Source of the DNA: Echinometra lucunter
Taxonomy: Eukaryota; Echinodermata; Echinoidea; Camarodonta; Echinometridae
DNA: 64,000 nucleotides
Reading direction: 5' to 3'
Assembly: GCA_029962745.1 (NCBI GenBank)
Contig: CM057157.1
Span: 28,230,732 to 28,294,731, forward strand
Shown: positions 11,885 through 23,351 of the stretch, in pieces
Position numbering within the stretch: position 1 is the stretch's first letter
Layout of the letters: each line of letters begins with the position of its first letter
Notes under the pieces: generated by a model
What the model was told of the DNA's origin: nothing
Seen by the model: only the letters and a program-made list of their open reading frames with translations
The model's database searches: none
Made by a program: the position numbers and the translations under genes

Positions 11885-12292
11885 ACCATTTTTGCAAACC
11901 TTGAAATTTGGGGGGAATCCTGGCCATTCCTTTGAAACGATATGTTTGATCTTTAACGAATATTTCTGCAAATCTTGAAATTTGCAGAAAATTCCTGGTC
12001 ATTCCTTTCAAAGATATGTTTGATCTTGTACGTATATTTCTGCGAATCTTGAAATTTGCAGAAAATTCCTGGTCATTCCTTTCAAAGATATGTTTGATCT
12101 TTTACGTATATTTCTGCGAATCTTGAAATTTGCAGAAAATTCCTGGTCATTCCTTTCAAAGATATGTTTGATCTTTTACGTATATTTCTGCAAATCTTGA
12201 CATTTGGAGAAATATCCTGGTCATTCCTATCAAAGATATGTTTGATCTTTTACGTTTATATATACGAATCTTGAAACTTGGAGAAAAATCCT
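11885..12292 (+). repeat. Satellite-like tandem array, strict 74-bp period
   Basis: CTTGAAA starts at 11900, 11974, 12048, 12122, 12196 and 12270, exactly 74 bases apart. Each unit contains CTTGAAATTTGCAGAAAATT, CCTGGTCATTCCTTTCAAAG and ATATGTTTGATCTTTTACGT. The central copies are almost identical and the outer ones more diverged, as expected of an array evolving by unequal exchange. The last unit is interrupted by a MITE at about 12293-12450 and resumes as CCTTTGAAAAGGTATGTT. It has no coding content. Confidence 0.95.
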
Positions 12293-12450
12293 GGGCCCCG
12301 TTGCATAAAACTTACCATAAATGTAACTCTGCTATCAATAGTAACCACCATGGTAACATTGCTGAACAGCCAATCAAATTCAAGATTTCCATGGAAATTA
12401 CCATTGATGGCAAACTTACCCTCATTGGTAACTATTATGCAGCGGGGCCC
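12293..12450. mobile_element. GGGCCCCGTTGCATAA MITE, copy 1
   Basis: The ends are inverted copies of GGGCCCCGTTGCATAA (right end TTATGCAGCGGGGCCC). Inside, ACTTACC/GGTAACT words recur in both orientations. A sister copy lies at 49093-49253 and shares ACAGCCAATCAAATTCAAG in the centre. It is inserted in the last unit of the 74-bp array. Comparison with intact units shows about five bases of target (TCATT) missing and no clear target duplication. Confidence 0.9.
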
Positions 12451-13389
12451 TTTGAAAAGGTATGTTAGGAATTCAAATAGACGAACCCCATTAAGTTTTT
12501 TATAAATTCCAAACACTGTCAGTTTGAAAAAAAAATATCATCGTACAAAAAGTCCCCTGAAAAGGATTACCCTCCAAATACCGTCTTCCTATCTGAAATA
12601 TGACATGAATGTTCGGCCCGAAGATTGGTGTGAAGTTCCATAAACCCATTTCTCTGTGCAGTTAGTTTGCTTTTCAGTTAGACTGTATTGATTTCTTATC
12701 ACTGTGATGATTTAAAAAACCTCGAAATAATATACCAACTTCTACTGACTGTTTAATCATCTTTTCCAAAGCTTTGATACAGTTTCTTTCACATTCTAAT
12801 CGCGGGACCAGAACTCAACGATTATCTTTAAAACGCATTTCAAAGGTTTCCGCAAAGAAATGCAAACTTATTGCTTTTCTGCGTACCCACCTCAACTGAC
12901 GAAATAGATCGTTATATCAAATGATAAATATTATAAAATGTTTGCGGACGTTGTCGGGGTTGAGGACGGTCAGGCATTTTTCAGAAAATGCAAGGGGCAT
13001 GCTACGTTGGAGATGGGACAGATCCGGGACAGGAAATCTGAAAAGGTCTATAACTTAGATCAACGCTTGCCACAAATCTCCACAAACCTTCCTCTAGACA
13101 TGCTTAGACTGCTCTCAAAAGTTGGAAAGATCACATCGAGTCGTTTGAATTCTGATAACCTCCTGAATTACTTCCACAAACCTTGATCAATAATGCCATG
13201 ACTACAGACACATCTACAAGTTTCTTTCTTAGCGCTAGATTGCTGTTCTTGCCATCGGATGTCCTGACATAAATTCCAGACAATTTTTACATCATCTTCC
13301 TTCCTTTAAGACGGTACAGCTGTCTTTTATATTTACTTTAGACTACTTATCTTTTCAGTACTTTCATCGATGACATCGATTATACACTA
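12451..13389. other. No gene recognised; one 82-codon ORF at 12938-13186
   Basis: The 82-codon plus-strand ORF is less biased in composition than its neighbours (it starts MFADVVGVEDGQAFFRK), but it matches no domain I recognise. There is no splice, promoter or repeat context to support it. I leave it as an unassigned ORF. Confidence 0.3.
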
Positions 13390-14168
13390 ATGTGTTTTTT
13401 GTTGTTGTTTTTTTTTTCATTTCATTCCTCGAACTCTTTACTCTTTCCTTATTTCTTTGCTGTTGTTTTTATCATCAAATATCGCAATTTTTTCACATAC
13501 TGCATGTTGTTTTCTCCAATACTTTCTTACTTTACAATTTCAGTATTTCTTTTTCATTTTGATTTATTGCTATTTCCAACAAATAAAATACAGAGTTTGA
13601 TGTATATAGGATAAAATTGATAACTGGAGCTGTTCAGCATTTTAACATGACAGTTTACACTTCATGTCAAAGGTATTCACATGAGTTAGAAGTTAGATAG
13701 TAGGTTGGAAATGGAAGGACAGCTAAAATTTTGTTCCTATTTATCATTCTATCTTCTCTATTTTAGCTTTTACATTCCTCCCCTGTCCTTCTTTATCATC
13801 CTATTCTTAAGTTGTTGGGGTTTTTTTTCATCATGATTTTATCACATACTTTAGGCATACGTTGTTGTTTTTTCCAATATTTTCTAATTTCACAATTTAA
13901 ACATTCCTCTTCTGTTCCTATGTATTATCCTTCGTTTTCATTTTGTTATCCTAATCTCTTTTTGTTGTTGTTGTTGTATTTAATCATCTGATATCTCATT
14001 AATTTTTCATACTTTTTTCGCCAGTATTCTAACTTCATATTTTCAACATTCCTCTTAAATTTGTTCATATTGTATCGTTTTTCTTTCCCTTGGATACATT
14101 AGGTTGTTTTCTTTTGCAATATTTTCCTACCTCATAATTTCAACATTCCTCTTTTACTGCTATGTTGC
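13390..14168 (+). repeat. Degenerate pyrimidine-rich tandem repeat
   Basis: A phrase of the form CACATAC...GTTGTTTTTTCCAATATTTTCTAA...CACAATTTCAACATTCCTCTT recurs near 13492, 13842, 14010 and 14105 with heavy divergence and variable spacing. The T-rich sequence between copies carries GTTGTTGTT runs. It appears to be an old tandem array. A 74-codon ORF inside is low complexity. Confidence 0.6.
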
Positions 14169-14171
14169 TAT

Positions 14172-14453
14172 CACAGTAAAAAAAAAAAAATATGTTAAAC
14201 AACTGTTTAAGCCATCACTCTAACAACTATTGTTTAAACTACTAATGTTGTTTAAACTTTAAACAGTTTGTTGTTTAATTTTTTAGCGAATTTCCAATTG
14301 TTTAAAACTGTTAAACAATATCATTGGAATTTCCATCGATGCATTTAACAACGTATTTCTACAGTACAAGTTATGTCTTTTAAACAGTATTGCTCAAAAT
14401 TTAAACAACACAATTTTAAACATCGCCAATTTAAACAGCGTTTTTACAGTGTA
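14172..14453. mobile_element. Foldback MITE built from TTTAAACA words
   Basis: The ends are CACAGTAAAAA (left) and TTTTTACAGTGTA (right). Between them TTTAAAC/GTTTAAA occurs at least ten times in both orientations, giving many alternative pairings rather than one long stem. The terminal CACTGTAAAAA type matches the foldbacks near 24.5, 30.9 and 33.9 kb, while the interior word is unique to this copy. Confidence 0.8.
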
Positions 14454-16320
14454 TATACATTACTTCCTAACTATTATTTTACAATGCAATACAATGGGCT
14501 AGTGAAGATTTGACGTGATTTCTTAAAAAATTGAAGAGATCCAAGCATAAAAATGAAAATTGTTTTCAGTGCTCATAATCTTATATATGGTCATCATGGT
14601 CATTAGAAGGATTACTGATAACTTGATTATTACCATAATAGTGCTATATCCTTGTTAACAACGCTTCACTTTTTTAAATTCTTCTATGTTATCTCGTGCA
14701 AGGCCGTCTGTCACGTATGATTATGAATGATGTGATCTTTGTTTAATTGAAAGAGGGCTGTGAACGCAATTAATTGCTCATTAAAAAAACGACCCGGGGA
14801 TGCCTACGACATTAAGTCTTTTTCGAAAGACGGTATAATAGTGAATAACAGATTTTAAAAATTGATAAAGACATTGTGATAAATCTCTATTTGGAGGGGA
14901 TTGTTTTCATTTTTAATTGAGCTGTCTACATCACTTTATTTTTTCGTAATCTCTTACAAGATAATAAGCATAAATTTATATAGCGCAGTTACTATGAAAA
15001 ATATATGCAGCTGCGGTGGTTCAGAGCTCCTTTTTACTTAATTCTCCAAAACATATTATCCTAACTGAACAATTATGATTTCACCTTGGATTTGAAGATA
15101 TTTAAGGATGGAGAGCTTTAGGGATGGAGACCATCTACAATGAAAGCTGCAACTGACATAGCATGTTTGGTGACAGATGATTACGACATAGTCCTCGTCA
15201 TAACACAACTAGAGGATGACGCTGCTTCAGGGTGTCTTACCTGGGACTAAGCTATCTCATCTCTAGATCCCAATCACATTCAACATCAGCCTCAGGGTCC
15301 CAGAGAGCAAGATGATCACCCTGATATTTTGATAGGGGGGCTTCTGTGACCCCGTCCGATGACGCATTTAGCGGACCCATCGCGCTGACAGCTCGCCGAG
15401 CTAGTTGCCCGAGCCGTTGACGCGCGCTTGCAGACGTTTTACGGGGAACTCTGTTTTCACTGACTTAGGGAACCGCTATGAACAATGTTCGGAAGCGCGG
15501 CTGCCCATTGACGCTACGCCCTTCACCCCCCCCCCCCCCCATGTGACCAGCCCCAGAATTTAAATTCAACGAAAAAATTGTGACCAAATGATGACAAATT
15601 ATATGTTGTAGAAATAGAAAGAAAAACAACTTTTCATAATAACAACGTCTCCTAATAAAACTGTGAATTAATGGAAGTCTGTAATAGCATTATTGACATT
15701 GAAACGTATAGTGCTTGTGCCTTGTTATGTTTCTGTATATTAATGTCATGTTTTTAAATCTTAATTTTAATAAAGTCTCTTATTACATATTTTTTTTAAA
15801 TGCTCAATGAAATTAATAATTCAATGCGAAATGTCAAAAGCAGTGACAACTTTTGTCAAGTTTTGACTAAAAAATGCATTTGAAAAGATTTCTCGTTATT
15901 TTTTCCCCATTCGATATACATGATGCCTGAGTTTAATTTTTGCCGGAGTCGGGGTTCTAGTCCTGTTTGTGAAAACAGACCCGTTGTGCACTCTTTACAA
16001 AGTCATGCTTACGATTATCATAACCGGTATTGTTTTCAGGTAAACAGGCTAGAATTACATCGGGAAGATTTCGAAGTTATTGAGGGTATCCAAAGGGCGT
16101 CGACCTGGGGCAAACAGGAGCCTTAGCTCCTCCCCTGATAAACACAACTTCAACTACATATTTATAGATATAGTTTTATTTATACATGCATTTATTCATC
16201 TATTTATCTAATTCATTAATTCATTTACTGAATTGTTTTGTAATTACGCCTATCTATTTATTCAATCTGTGAATCATTCATCAATTCATTCATTTCTTTT
16301 GCATGCTTCTGATCAATACG
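14454..16320. other. No gene recognised; CpG-rich patch at about 15340-15530
   Basis: Mostly AT-rich. The patch at 15340-15530 is clearly richer in CG (AGCTCGCCGAGCTAGTTGCC and neighbours) and ends at a poly-C tract near 15526-15540. It has no long ORF. AATAAAGTC near 15768 looks like a polyadenylation signal, but no gene leads to it. Confidence 0.4.
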
Positions 16321-16321
16321 A

Positions 16322-16512
16322 TTGTATCCAACAGCCCCCCCCCCCCTCCTGAAAATTTTCCAACGCGTCTGAATCTATCCATTCGGGGGACACTCAAAAA
16401 TTCTGAGGGGACATACACATACACCAAAACATGTCCTCAGATTAAAATTTATGGGACATACTCTATTGTGTCCCCCAACCTTGGGACGTGTCTCCCTGTC
16501 CCCCCCCCCTAT
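16322..16512. repeat. C-tract-bounded segment with iterated GGGACA words
   Basis: Poly-C tracts at about 16335-16346 and 16501-16509 bracket a segment in which GGGACA or TGTCCC occurs about seven times. It includes the hairpin CTGAGGGGACAT/CATGTCCTCAG. This may be a decayed foldback element; no clean terminal repeats are visible. Confidence 0.5.
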
Positions 16513-16687
16513 TGACTCCCGTGACCGAGGTTACTTTCAAGCAAGAAACAACCGAAAGTACTGCCCCCTTTGTCATGTTTGTAAGAAAATAAATGCCCAG
16601 ATATTTCGGTGCGCTGCTGAAGATGTTGTGATGAATTGTAAGTACATACGAATCCCTCTTTCAAGTTGTCACTGATTGCCCTGTGAA

Positions 16688-16979
16688 ACACTCTTAAAAA
16701 AAAAAAAAAGAGGGAAAGCATTCACTCTGTTAGAGGTGAATTTAAGAAAAGAGTGCATTCAGAGTTAATTAAAAGTAAAAAATTGTGATATTCACTATTT
16801 TAGGGGTGACCCCAGTGATCACTCAAGGATTTTGAGTGATCACTGAGGTCACCCCTAAAAGAGTGAATATCACAATTTTTACTCTTTAATTCACTCTTAA
16901 TTCACTCTCAATTCACTTTTTTCTTGAATTCACCCCTAACAGAGTGAATGTTTTCCCTCTCTTTTTTTTAAAGAGAGTA
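16688..16979. mobile_element. Foldback MITE built from ATTCACTC words
   Basis: The two arms are long inverted copies: ACTCTTAAAAAA, GAGGGAAAGCATTCACTCTG, TTAGAGGTGAATT and GGGGTGACCCCAGTGATCACTC on the left, and their complements on the right. They meet at GATCACTCAAGGATTTTGAGTG near 16817-16838. ATTCACTC or GAGTGAAT recurs at least eight times. The A-rich tips and right-hand TAC flank resemble the TACACTnTnAAAA class. It is non-coding; stem length is about 140 bp. Confidence 0.9.
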
Positions 16980-17030
16980 CGATTCCTTAAGCTGTTATTT
17001 CCTATTCAGCATGTCTTTTTTTATCATATC

Positions 17031-17656
17031 CAGTGGCGGCACCAAGGGGGGGCATGGGGGGGCATTTGCCCCCCCCCCCCCCCCCACTCAGAAGCTTTGC
17101 CCCCCAGTTGCCCCCCCCCCCCAGAAATTTTGAGGACTGAAAAGAAAAAGTATACAGTGATTTGTAAATAAGTAGATGTTGTCATAAGCATCATATTCAA
17201 GCTGTGAAGTGCTCTAAAATACCATTTTCCGCTCTTCAAAACTTCTAATGAAAACCAAAAAAGTGGTTATTTTTGGCTCACTCGCTTCGCTCGCTCGTCA
17301 TATTTTTAAATTTCTTTACTAAAGTGCGATTAATATCAAGAAAAGTAGCCATTTTTGGCTCGCTCGCTTCGCTCGCTCGTCATATTTCAGAATATTTATT
17401 CGAAAATGTGATGAAAAACAAAAAAAAGCGGTTATTTTTTGTTCGCTCGCTGGTCATATTTCAGAACATTTATTCGAAAATGCGATTAAAAAGCAGTTAT
17501 ATTTTGTTCGCTCGCGACTAAAACTCGTGCTTCACGCTCAATTTTTCCATACACACACCAAAAAATTAACTGCCCCTGCCCCCCCCCCAACATTTTCTTT
17601 TGCCCACAATTTGCCCCCCCCCCCCCCCCACTTAAGCAATCCTGGTGCCGCCACTG
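17031..17656. mobile_element. hAT-like non-autonomous transposon with 8-bp target duplication
   Basis: A perfect 14-bp terminal inverted repeat, CAGTGGCGGCACCA, opens at 17031 and closes at 17656. The element is flanked by identical ATCATATC at 17023-17030 and 17657-17664. An 8-bp duplication with CAG-type ends is the established signature of hAT elements. Poly-G/poly-C stretches lie just inside both ends (for example C at 17069-17086 and 17614-17629). The centre (about 17265-17530) is a roughly 85-bp tandem carrying CTCGCTTCGCTCGCTCGTCA. No transposase frame is present. Confidence 0.95.
17265..17530 (+). repeat. Tandem CTCGCTTCGCTCGCTCG-bearing units inside the hAT-like element
   Basis: About four diverged units contain a GGTTATTTTTGG-type start, a CTCGCT-rich core, CATATTTCAGAATATTTATT and CGAAAATGCGATTAAAA. 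Similar CTCGCTCGCTGCGCTCGCTCG cores occur in the second hAT-like element near 29.05, 29.2 and 29.4 kb, which ties the two elements together. Confidence 0.8.
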
Positions 17657-17664
17657 ATCATATC

Positions 17665-19893
17665 GTGGCTAATACGCCGAGAAATTAGTCGAAAGTGTTG
17701 AAGGAAGATTGAACCAACCAAGCAAAGCTAACTCAAGAGAAATACCTTTTTGAAATGTGCTATTCGTTACGTCAATTTCTTTTTAAGTTTTGCTAGAAAG
17801 TTTTTTAAAAGGATATTACATGCAAATTTAGCGCAGTAGACTACTCTCATATATTTTTTGATTGTCAAACCTATTACAGCACTTTAACTACGGAGAAATG
17901 TAGCTTGCAAATCCAGGTTTACGACGTGAGCACAAAAAGTGGCCATGTGAGTCAGTTGATTCTTGTCACACATTTCTCAACCTGCGTAACGTTGATAAAA
18001 ACCCAGACCTATAGAAACAGAAATCACAGCTTATAGAATCTAGAGCATATTCAAGAGTAACGGAAACAATTCGATTTACTCCGATTTATGGTTATTATTT
18101 CGTGATATTTGTATTAAGCTTTTTGATTCCCCATCTTGCATTTTAGTAACCTTGACGTTATCGGAACGTTCTTCGAGCTTTTCTGCTCGTCTTCACCGAA
18201 TCTCCTAGAATTTCAGACCCGGATGGACCTCAAGCTACTGTCCTTAACAGATATACCTTGGTCCATATATCGGTCTAATTTAGGACCTGGACCGACTAAA
18301 AATAGGCCTAGTCTGTTTGTTTGTCTGCTGATGAAAGACAGTGAGTGCCCTCTTCTCCTTCCTTTTTTATCTCCAAGAGCTGGGATGAATCTTGTTATCG
18401 GAATATCTTGTGTCTAGCTATTGCTTGGCTGGAGAATCGGGTCAATGCCATTCAACTTGTACTTTCCATTGAAACATTGACGATTTCATGTTTAATTGGT
18501 ATGTCGTTGTGGGTTTTTATTTCTGGGTTGCCCCATTTATTTTGTAAAACTTCTATCTACGTCAATAAGCTAAATACATACAGTGATATAATGTCAGAGG
18601 GCATTGCCAAGAATTGTGAATAAGTGTGAAGTTTGTTTCCCAAACCTCCTCTAATCGCGTGACAATTGTCCAATTAGTGTGTTTAAAACAAAGTGATTTC
18701 TGGTGAACTATCATAGTCAGATAGTAGAAAAGTTCTCTGAAAAGCATTGATCTTGATCTTTCCATGCCTTTATATTCAAAATATGATGTTACACGGCTAA
18801 AGAATTTTGGTCCATACGCCACTTGTATGATGTAGTCCAATATGCCTATTTCTGTGTGAGGTGTATGTGATTTTCAACAAGACTTATGCATTCAATGTCT
18901 TATCATTTTGACGAATCTTAGAGGTCAGGAAACAGTGATTCTGCAGGTAGTTTCTTTCACACTGTGAATGCGTGACCAGTTTATCCTTAGGTTTAGAAAT
19001 GTATGTGTGATTACAGCCATCGCGTGATGAGATGTTACTGTATCCATACGAGAAGCCATTCAAAAAAGTAATCCCTCTGTCTTATAGCATACCGGTATAA
19101 TGAAAACTTGCATGTGTTGTTTTTTCCAACTGAAAATTTTTTTTTTCAACACCTTTTGACATTTAATTGACTGCTGAAAACCCGCTGAGATTTACAGTAA
19201 ACAGGAATTCCGTTTCCTCCATGTGATTTTTTAAAGATTTAAATTCTTTTATTTATTTATTTATTTTTATTTTTTATTTTTTTTTTTTTTGGTGTAAGGA
19301 CTACTCTGACAGCTTGCACAAAACTTATTGCCCGCACTTAAATTAATACTATTATATCATTCTCCTATTTGCCTTATCCGAATGATGTGACATAATTATC
19401 AGTATCAGGTTTGTATTAATCATATTTCATATTTAGGACAGAATAACGAAATTAGTGTAATCTTTCATTTAAAAACGTTTGTGCATAAGTTATGAACGAT
19501 TTCCCTTGCGATATAGTTTTTCTACCATGTGATTTTTAGATGACACACCTAGCCCATTTCATCTTTCACATTCATAGTTTTCTAAAATATCTTCTCTGCC
19601 ATCAAAGAAAAACGAGATAAGTTACCTAAAGAAAAGACAGATAAATATATTGATATGAGATTTTTAAAAATCAAATGGCAAAGATATAGGTAAAGCCGAA
19701 AGGATTCCCCCCCCCCCTCCCCCCAAAATGATGATAGTGATAATAGTGACATGTCTTTCGGCATCAAACTTTTGTAAACTTCAGCCCATTTAAGACAAAG
19801 TAAAATCTGTGGGTCTAGTTTGGTCTGTCTTTATAATTTTTTAGATTTCACTTTTTTGACATTCAACTTTTTGGTAAAATTCTGCTCTGACAA
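17665..19893. other. No gene recognised
   Basis: AT-rich sequence with ORFs of 92-93 codons near 18136-18840 that match nothing recognisable and overlap on both strands. A TTTA-rich run lies at about 19247-19291 and a C tract near 19709-19723. Confidence 0.45.
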
Positions 19894-19915
19894 CCCCCCC
19901 CCCCCCCCCCCCCCC
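19894..19915 (+). repeat. Poly-C tract of 22
   Basis: An uninterrupted C run. Further C or G tracts follow nearby at about 20081, 20245 and 20401. Confidence 0.95.
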
Positions 19916-21080
19916 GAAATCATTCATTGGACACCCTTAAAGGAACTCGGTGTCGTGGCTCAAAACGAAGATCGCGGCAGTTGATGAACTCCGTAGCACT
20001 TGGCATTACGAAGTTCCATCAATGACGTTGCTGGAAGGGAGTGGGATTGTGACGCCTCCTCTCTGCCCCTGCCCCTACCCCCCCCCCCCACACCGCATTC
20101 TATATTTTAAGTTTTCTCGGCAAATCCGTCATTATCATCAGAAAATTTAATCTTTAAAGAACTCTGTTCTTCCTTGCTTGTTTGGATGGAAGACTATTAA
20201 GCCAAAATTTTGGCAAAAATCGTCCGATCTCTTCGCCTCATACCCCCCCCCCCCCCAATAAAGGAAGGTCTAGCGGCACCCCTAGGTTCTATTCTGAACG
20301 CCTAAGGCTATTATGTCGTGTCGACATGAACTTGGCCGATCACCCATTCCATGTAAACGTTCTTCTTACCAGTGGTGTAACACGGGTCGAGACATTGAGG
20401 GGGGGGGGGGGTCAACAGCATCATGGGGACAACAATCTTAGCTTACTGTAGACAAAATGCAGGAGAACAAGTTAACCAACTATAGGGGTTGATGCATAAA
20501 AGGGGGTAGTAGTGTTTCGGTTTTATATTCCCTTCCCCCGTCTCTCTTTTCCTCTCTCCATTTTATGGGGTATGTACCTCCCCTCCCCCTCTCCCCTCTA
20601 TGCGCGCCCCTGTAGCTATGTTATCACTGAAAACATCTGAATGTAACGGGGTCACCCCCATATATCAGATCAGACATTGGCAGTCAAAATGTGGCAGTCA
20701 AAATGTCAGGCATTACCTGACTTACCCGGGATGAGCTACTGTCAGCCTATAGTCTAAACTCGCAGTCTTCTTGTCTCAAAACAGGTCGATGCGTTAATAG
20801 TTCGCAGGCACAAACCCTAATCAGTCGAAACACGTTATATAAAGTCTAAGTAGGAGACTACAGGAGGTCAATGGGAATCGCGTACTAAGGCTGCTCCAGA
20901 CTAGCCACTGGGCACGTAGGCTAGGCTTCTCTCAAGACCCAAATGTAATTTAGGAAAGTGTCAGTTACGGTCTGTGCCTGCAAACTAATGCGTCAATTCG
21001 ATTGCGTCATAACCTTGCGCTAACCCCATGCGCCAGTCATCAAAAGTATTGTTCGCGCTATTCATTTCATGATCACTTTT
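19916..21080. other. No gene recognised; moderately CpG-rich between about 20640 and 21080
   Basis: The region is less AT-rich than its surroundings and contains short direct repeats (GGCAGTCAAAATGT twice near 20680-20706). A CAGTGGTGTAAC motif near 20372 beside a G tract resembles a hAT-like end, but no partner end was found. Confidence 0.4.
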
Positions 21081-21089
21081 TGAACGATA

Positions 21090-21262
21090 TTTATGCTAAG
21101 TTGTTCAGGCGAGCCCGTCACAAGCACTCGCTTTGGGGGACTTCGCCTTCTTCCTTGATTTATGTTGTATAAAATGTACACAATCGAAAAAAAAAATGAT
21201 TGTCAACTCTTGCAAGTCAAGTGGAAGAAAATAAATGTTTCTTTGAATTGAATTGAATTGAT
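21090..21262 (+). mobile_element. LINE 3' end with TTGAA tail
   Basis: GGAAGAAAATAAATGTTTCT is followed by TTGAATTGAATTGAATTG, a typical short tandem tail of CR1/L2-like LINEs. Upstream CACAAGCACTCGCTTTGG and a T/A-rich stretch fit a LINE 3' untranslated region. No coding part remains. Confidence 0.65.
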
Positions 21263-22849
21263 ATCATTCTGCATGACAAGCAAAGGTCTGAATTCACAGA
21301 GGGGTAAACCATGGTTTATGTAGATGAAAATATTTAAAGTAAGAATAGATAATATGTATAGATAAGCGTAGATAAGCCTATAAAAGCCCGCCCATCGGGC
21401 CTATAAGGCACTGACGCGGTTCTGTCCTCGGCAAATGTCGCCTCGATTGGGTCAGGCCTGAAACAACGCGCTATGCGTCAATTTTATTATTTTTTTATGC
21501 ACTGAATTTTGAATTCATTTTTTTTTATGATGTCGCGCTCTGTTGATTCGTCAAAGGCTGAACCACTTATTGATGCAGCGATACGTTAGTGTCTCGTATG
21601 CTGTATAATCCTACATGCCTCTCATGAATGAGCTTGGATATTGACTCGTCTTTCCATCCTTTCTTAATTGATTTACTATATTGAAATTTATTTTGAAATA
21701 GATATCTAAACTAAAGAATTTGAATATTTTCTTTTCATATTCAACATTCTTCATAATCTTATGTGATAACAAAGTTAAGTTCTTGATATCTCAAAGGAGT
21801 TAATCTTTGAACTAAAGCGTGTAACTTGCACCAATATAAAAAATAACAAAGAACTATAATTACCGGCATTTCTTTAAGGGGGCAATTTTAGTTAGTACCA
21901 TAAAGGGAACTTGTAAAAAAAAAAAAGTGCACCAAAAACATATAATCAATACTCGATATCGCAAAGATGTTCAATTAAGTTTTTCCTATATTACTCAAGT
22001 TACCTTTAAATCGGGACAGATATAAAAATGTCTTAAACTAATATCATTGCAAATTGAGTCTGTCTATGTTAGGCTACAGCAGGCCGTCCGTTCTCGTATA
22101 GCTAGATGACAGGAAATGACTTGAGCGCATGTCAAACCGATACTTTCCTTCCTCTCTCACGGCTCGTTCACATGCCTTTATCGGGAATGCCGAGAGACAT
22201 GTATTTACTTAAGATATGAATCTTAAATTTTGAATACTTAGAGACACTCAGAGACATTTATTCAGTTGAGACATAAAAGTGTCATCTTTTAAATGCCACA
22301 GAATGTCTCCAAAGAATCTAAAAACAATGCGGGACCGTTTCTGTCTTGAAGTAGCAATAAAGGATTTCAGGTATGAGGCAAGTTTACAGAGTGAACTCTG
22401 TTTTCACAGTAAGGCGATCACTATGATGAACAGAATTTTACATTAATCATTAAATTATGCAGCTAGTCTCAGGGGGCATATATCTTACAAGCATCGCTTC
22501 TTCACCTTGTCCCTCCATTTCACTGTTCAATTTTTTAAAGTCAAAAATTGTTTTGTATATTTTAGTTCTGTTCTATTACTACATTGTGTGATGTTATTTT
22601 AAATTCCAATTTACTTGGTACATGCTTGAATAATTATGTTCCAATTGAAACAGATATATAAAAATCAATCAATCAGTCAACCTTTACAGTAAAAAAATGG
22701 TAGTTCCTGTCAGTGTCATTTTAGTTGTAGACATTTCCGGAAAGGTGTTGTTCAAGAAATTGACAGAATATTTATCTAATGTCTCTTGAATGGCTCCTAC
22801 CTGATCAAACATATTGTCTTCAGGAGAACATTCCACATCATTAACATGA
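21263..22849. other. No gene recognised; possible LINE tail near 22660-22683
   Basis: AT-rich DNA. TATATAAAAATCAATCAATC near 22653-22672 resembles another LINE tail (ATCA units). CTATAAAAGCCCGCCC near 21378-21393 looks TATA-like but has no gene downstream. Confidence 0.35.
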
Positions 22850-23351
22850 TTAAAGGCATTGGCTAACTTTGTGAGTAGCTGATTTAAAAAAATTTCTCAA
22901 ACTAAGATGAAACATGGGTATGAGTACTTGTATTTGTACTCAAAAACCCTGAAACCAACCATAATTTGGAATGAAAAAGTGTGAGTTAGACGCAAACGGC
23001 GATTTTTATTATCCTTCGTCTCAGGAGACAATCACTAAGAGGACCACTTTGCTTGAATTTGAAAATGACGTTATGTGTCTCCCGCCGCGTGATACGCCAA
23101 TACACAAAGTACGGTAAGGTGAGTCATACGCGCATGCGCAATCGTTATGTCTATTCTGTGCAACCGACCCTCGTATATATTTCAAACATTGGTTCACATT
23201 TTTGATATTTAAAAATACTTCCTGTGGATATTATACTTTTAAACTTTCAGACTGGTATTTTTACACTATAACTCTTATGTTTATCCCATTTTCAAGTAAC
23301 AAAACAAGATTTTTTTTAAAATCATAACAATGTTAACCAATGTCTTTAAAA
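22850..23351 (+). mobile_element. TTAA-bounded 0.5-kb element, copy C1
   Basis: It begins TTAAAGGCATTGGCTAACTT and ends in the inverted equivalent AACCAATGTCTTTAAAA, giving terminal inverted repeats of about 20 bp with TTAA at both edges. An inverted-orientation copy lies at 49811-50304, sharing long blocks such as GGTTCACATTTTTGATATTT and CGCAAACGGCGATTTTTATT. TTAA boundaries point to piggyBac-type insertion (inference). It has no ORF. Confidence 0.85.

Noticed and set aside
11885..12292. 74-bp array as a possible CRISPR
   Set aside because: The whole unit repeats without variable spacers and the sequence is clearly animal DNA.
12938..13186. 82-codon ORF as a small gene
   Set aside because: Composition is less biased than other ORFs, but length is within chance expectation for 64 kb and no domain, splice or promoter evidence supports it.
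20372..20412. hAT-like left end CAGTGGTGTAAC next to a G tract
   Set aside because: No matching inverted end or 8-bp duplication was found within reach.
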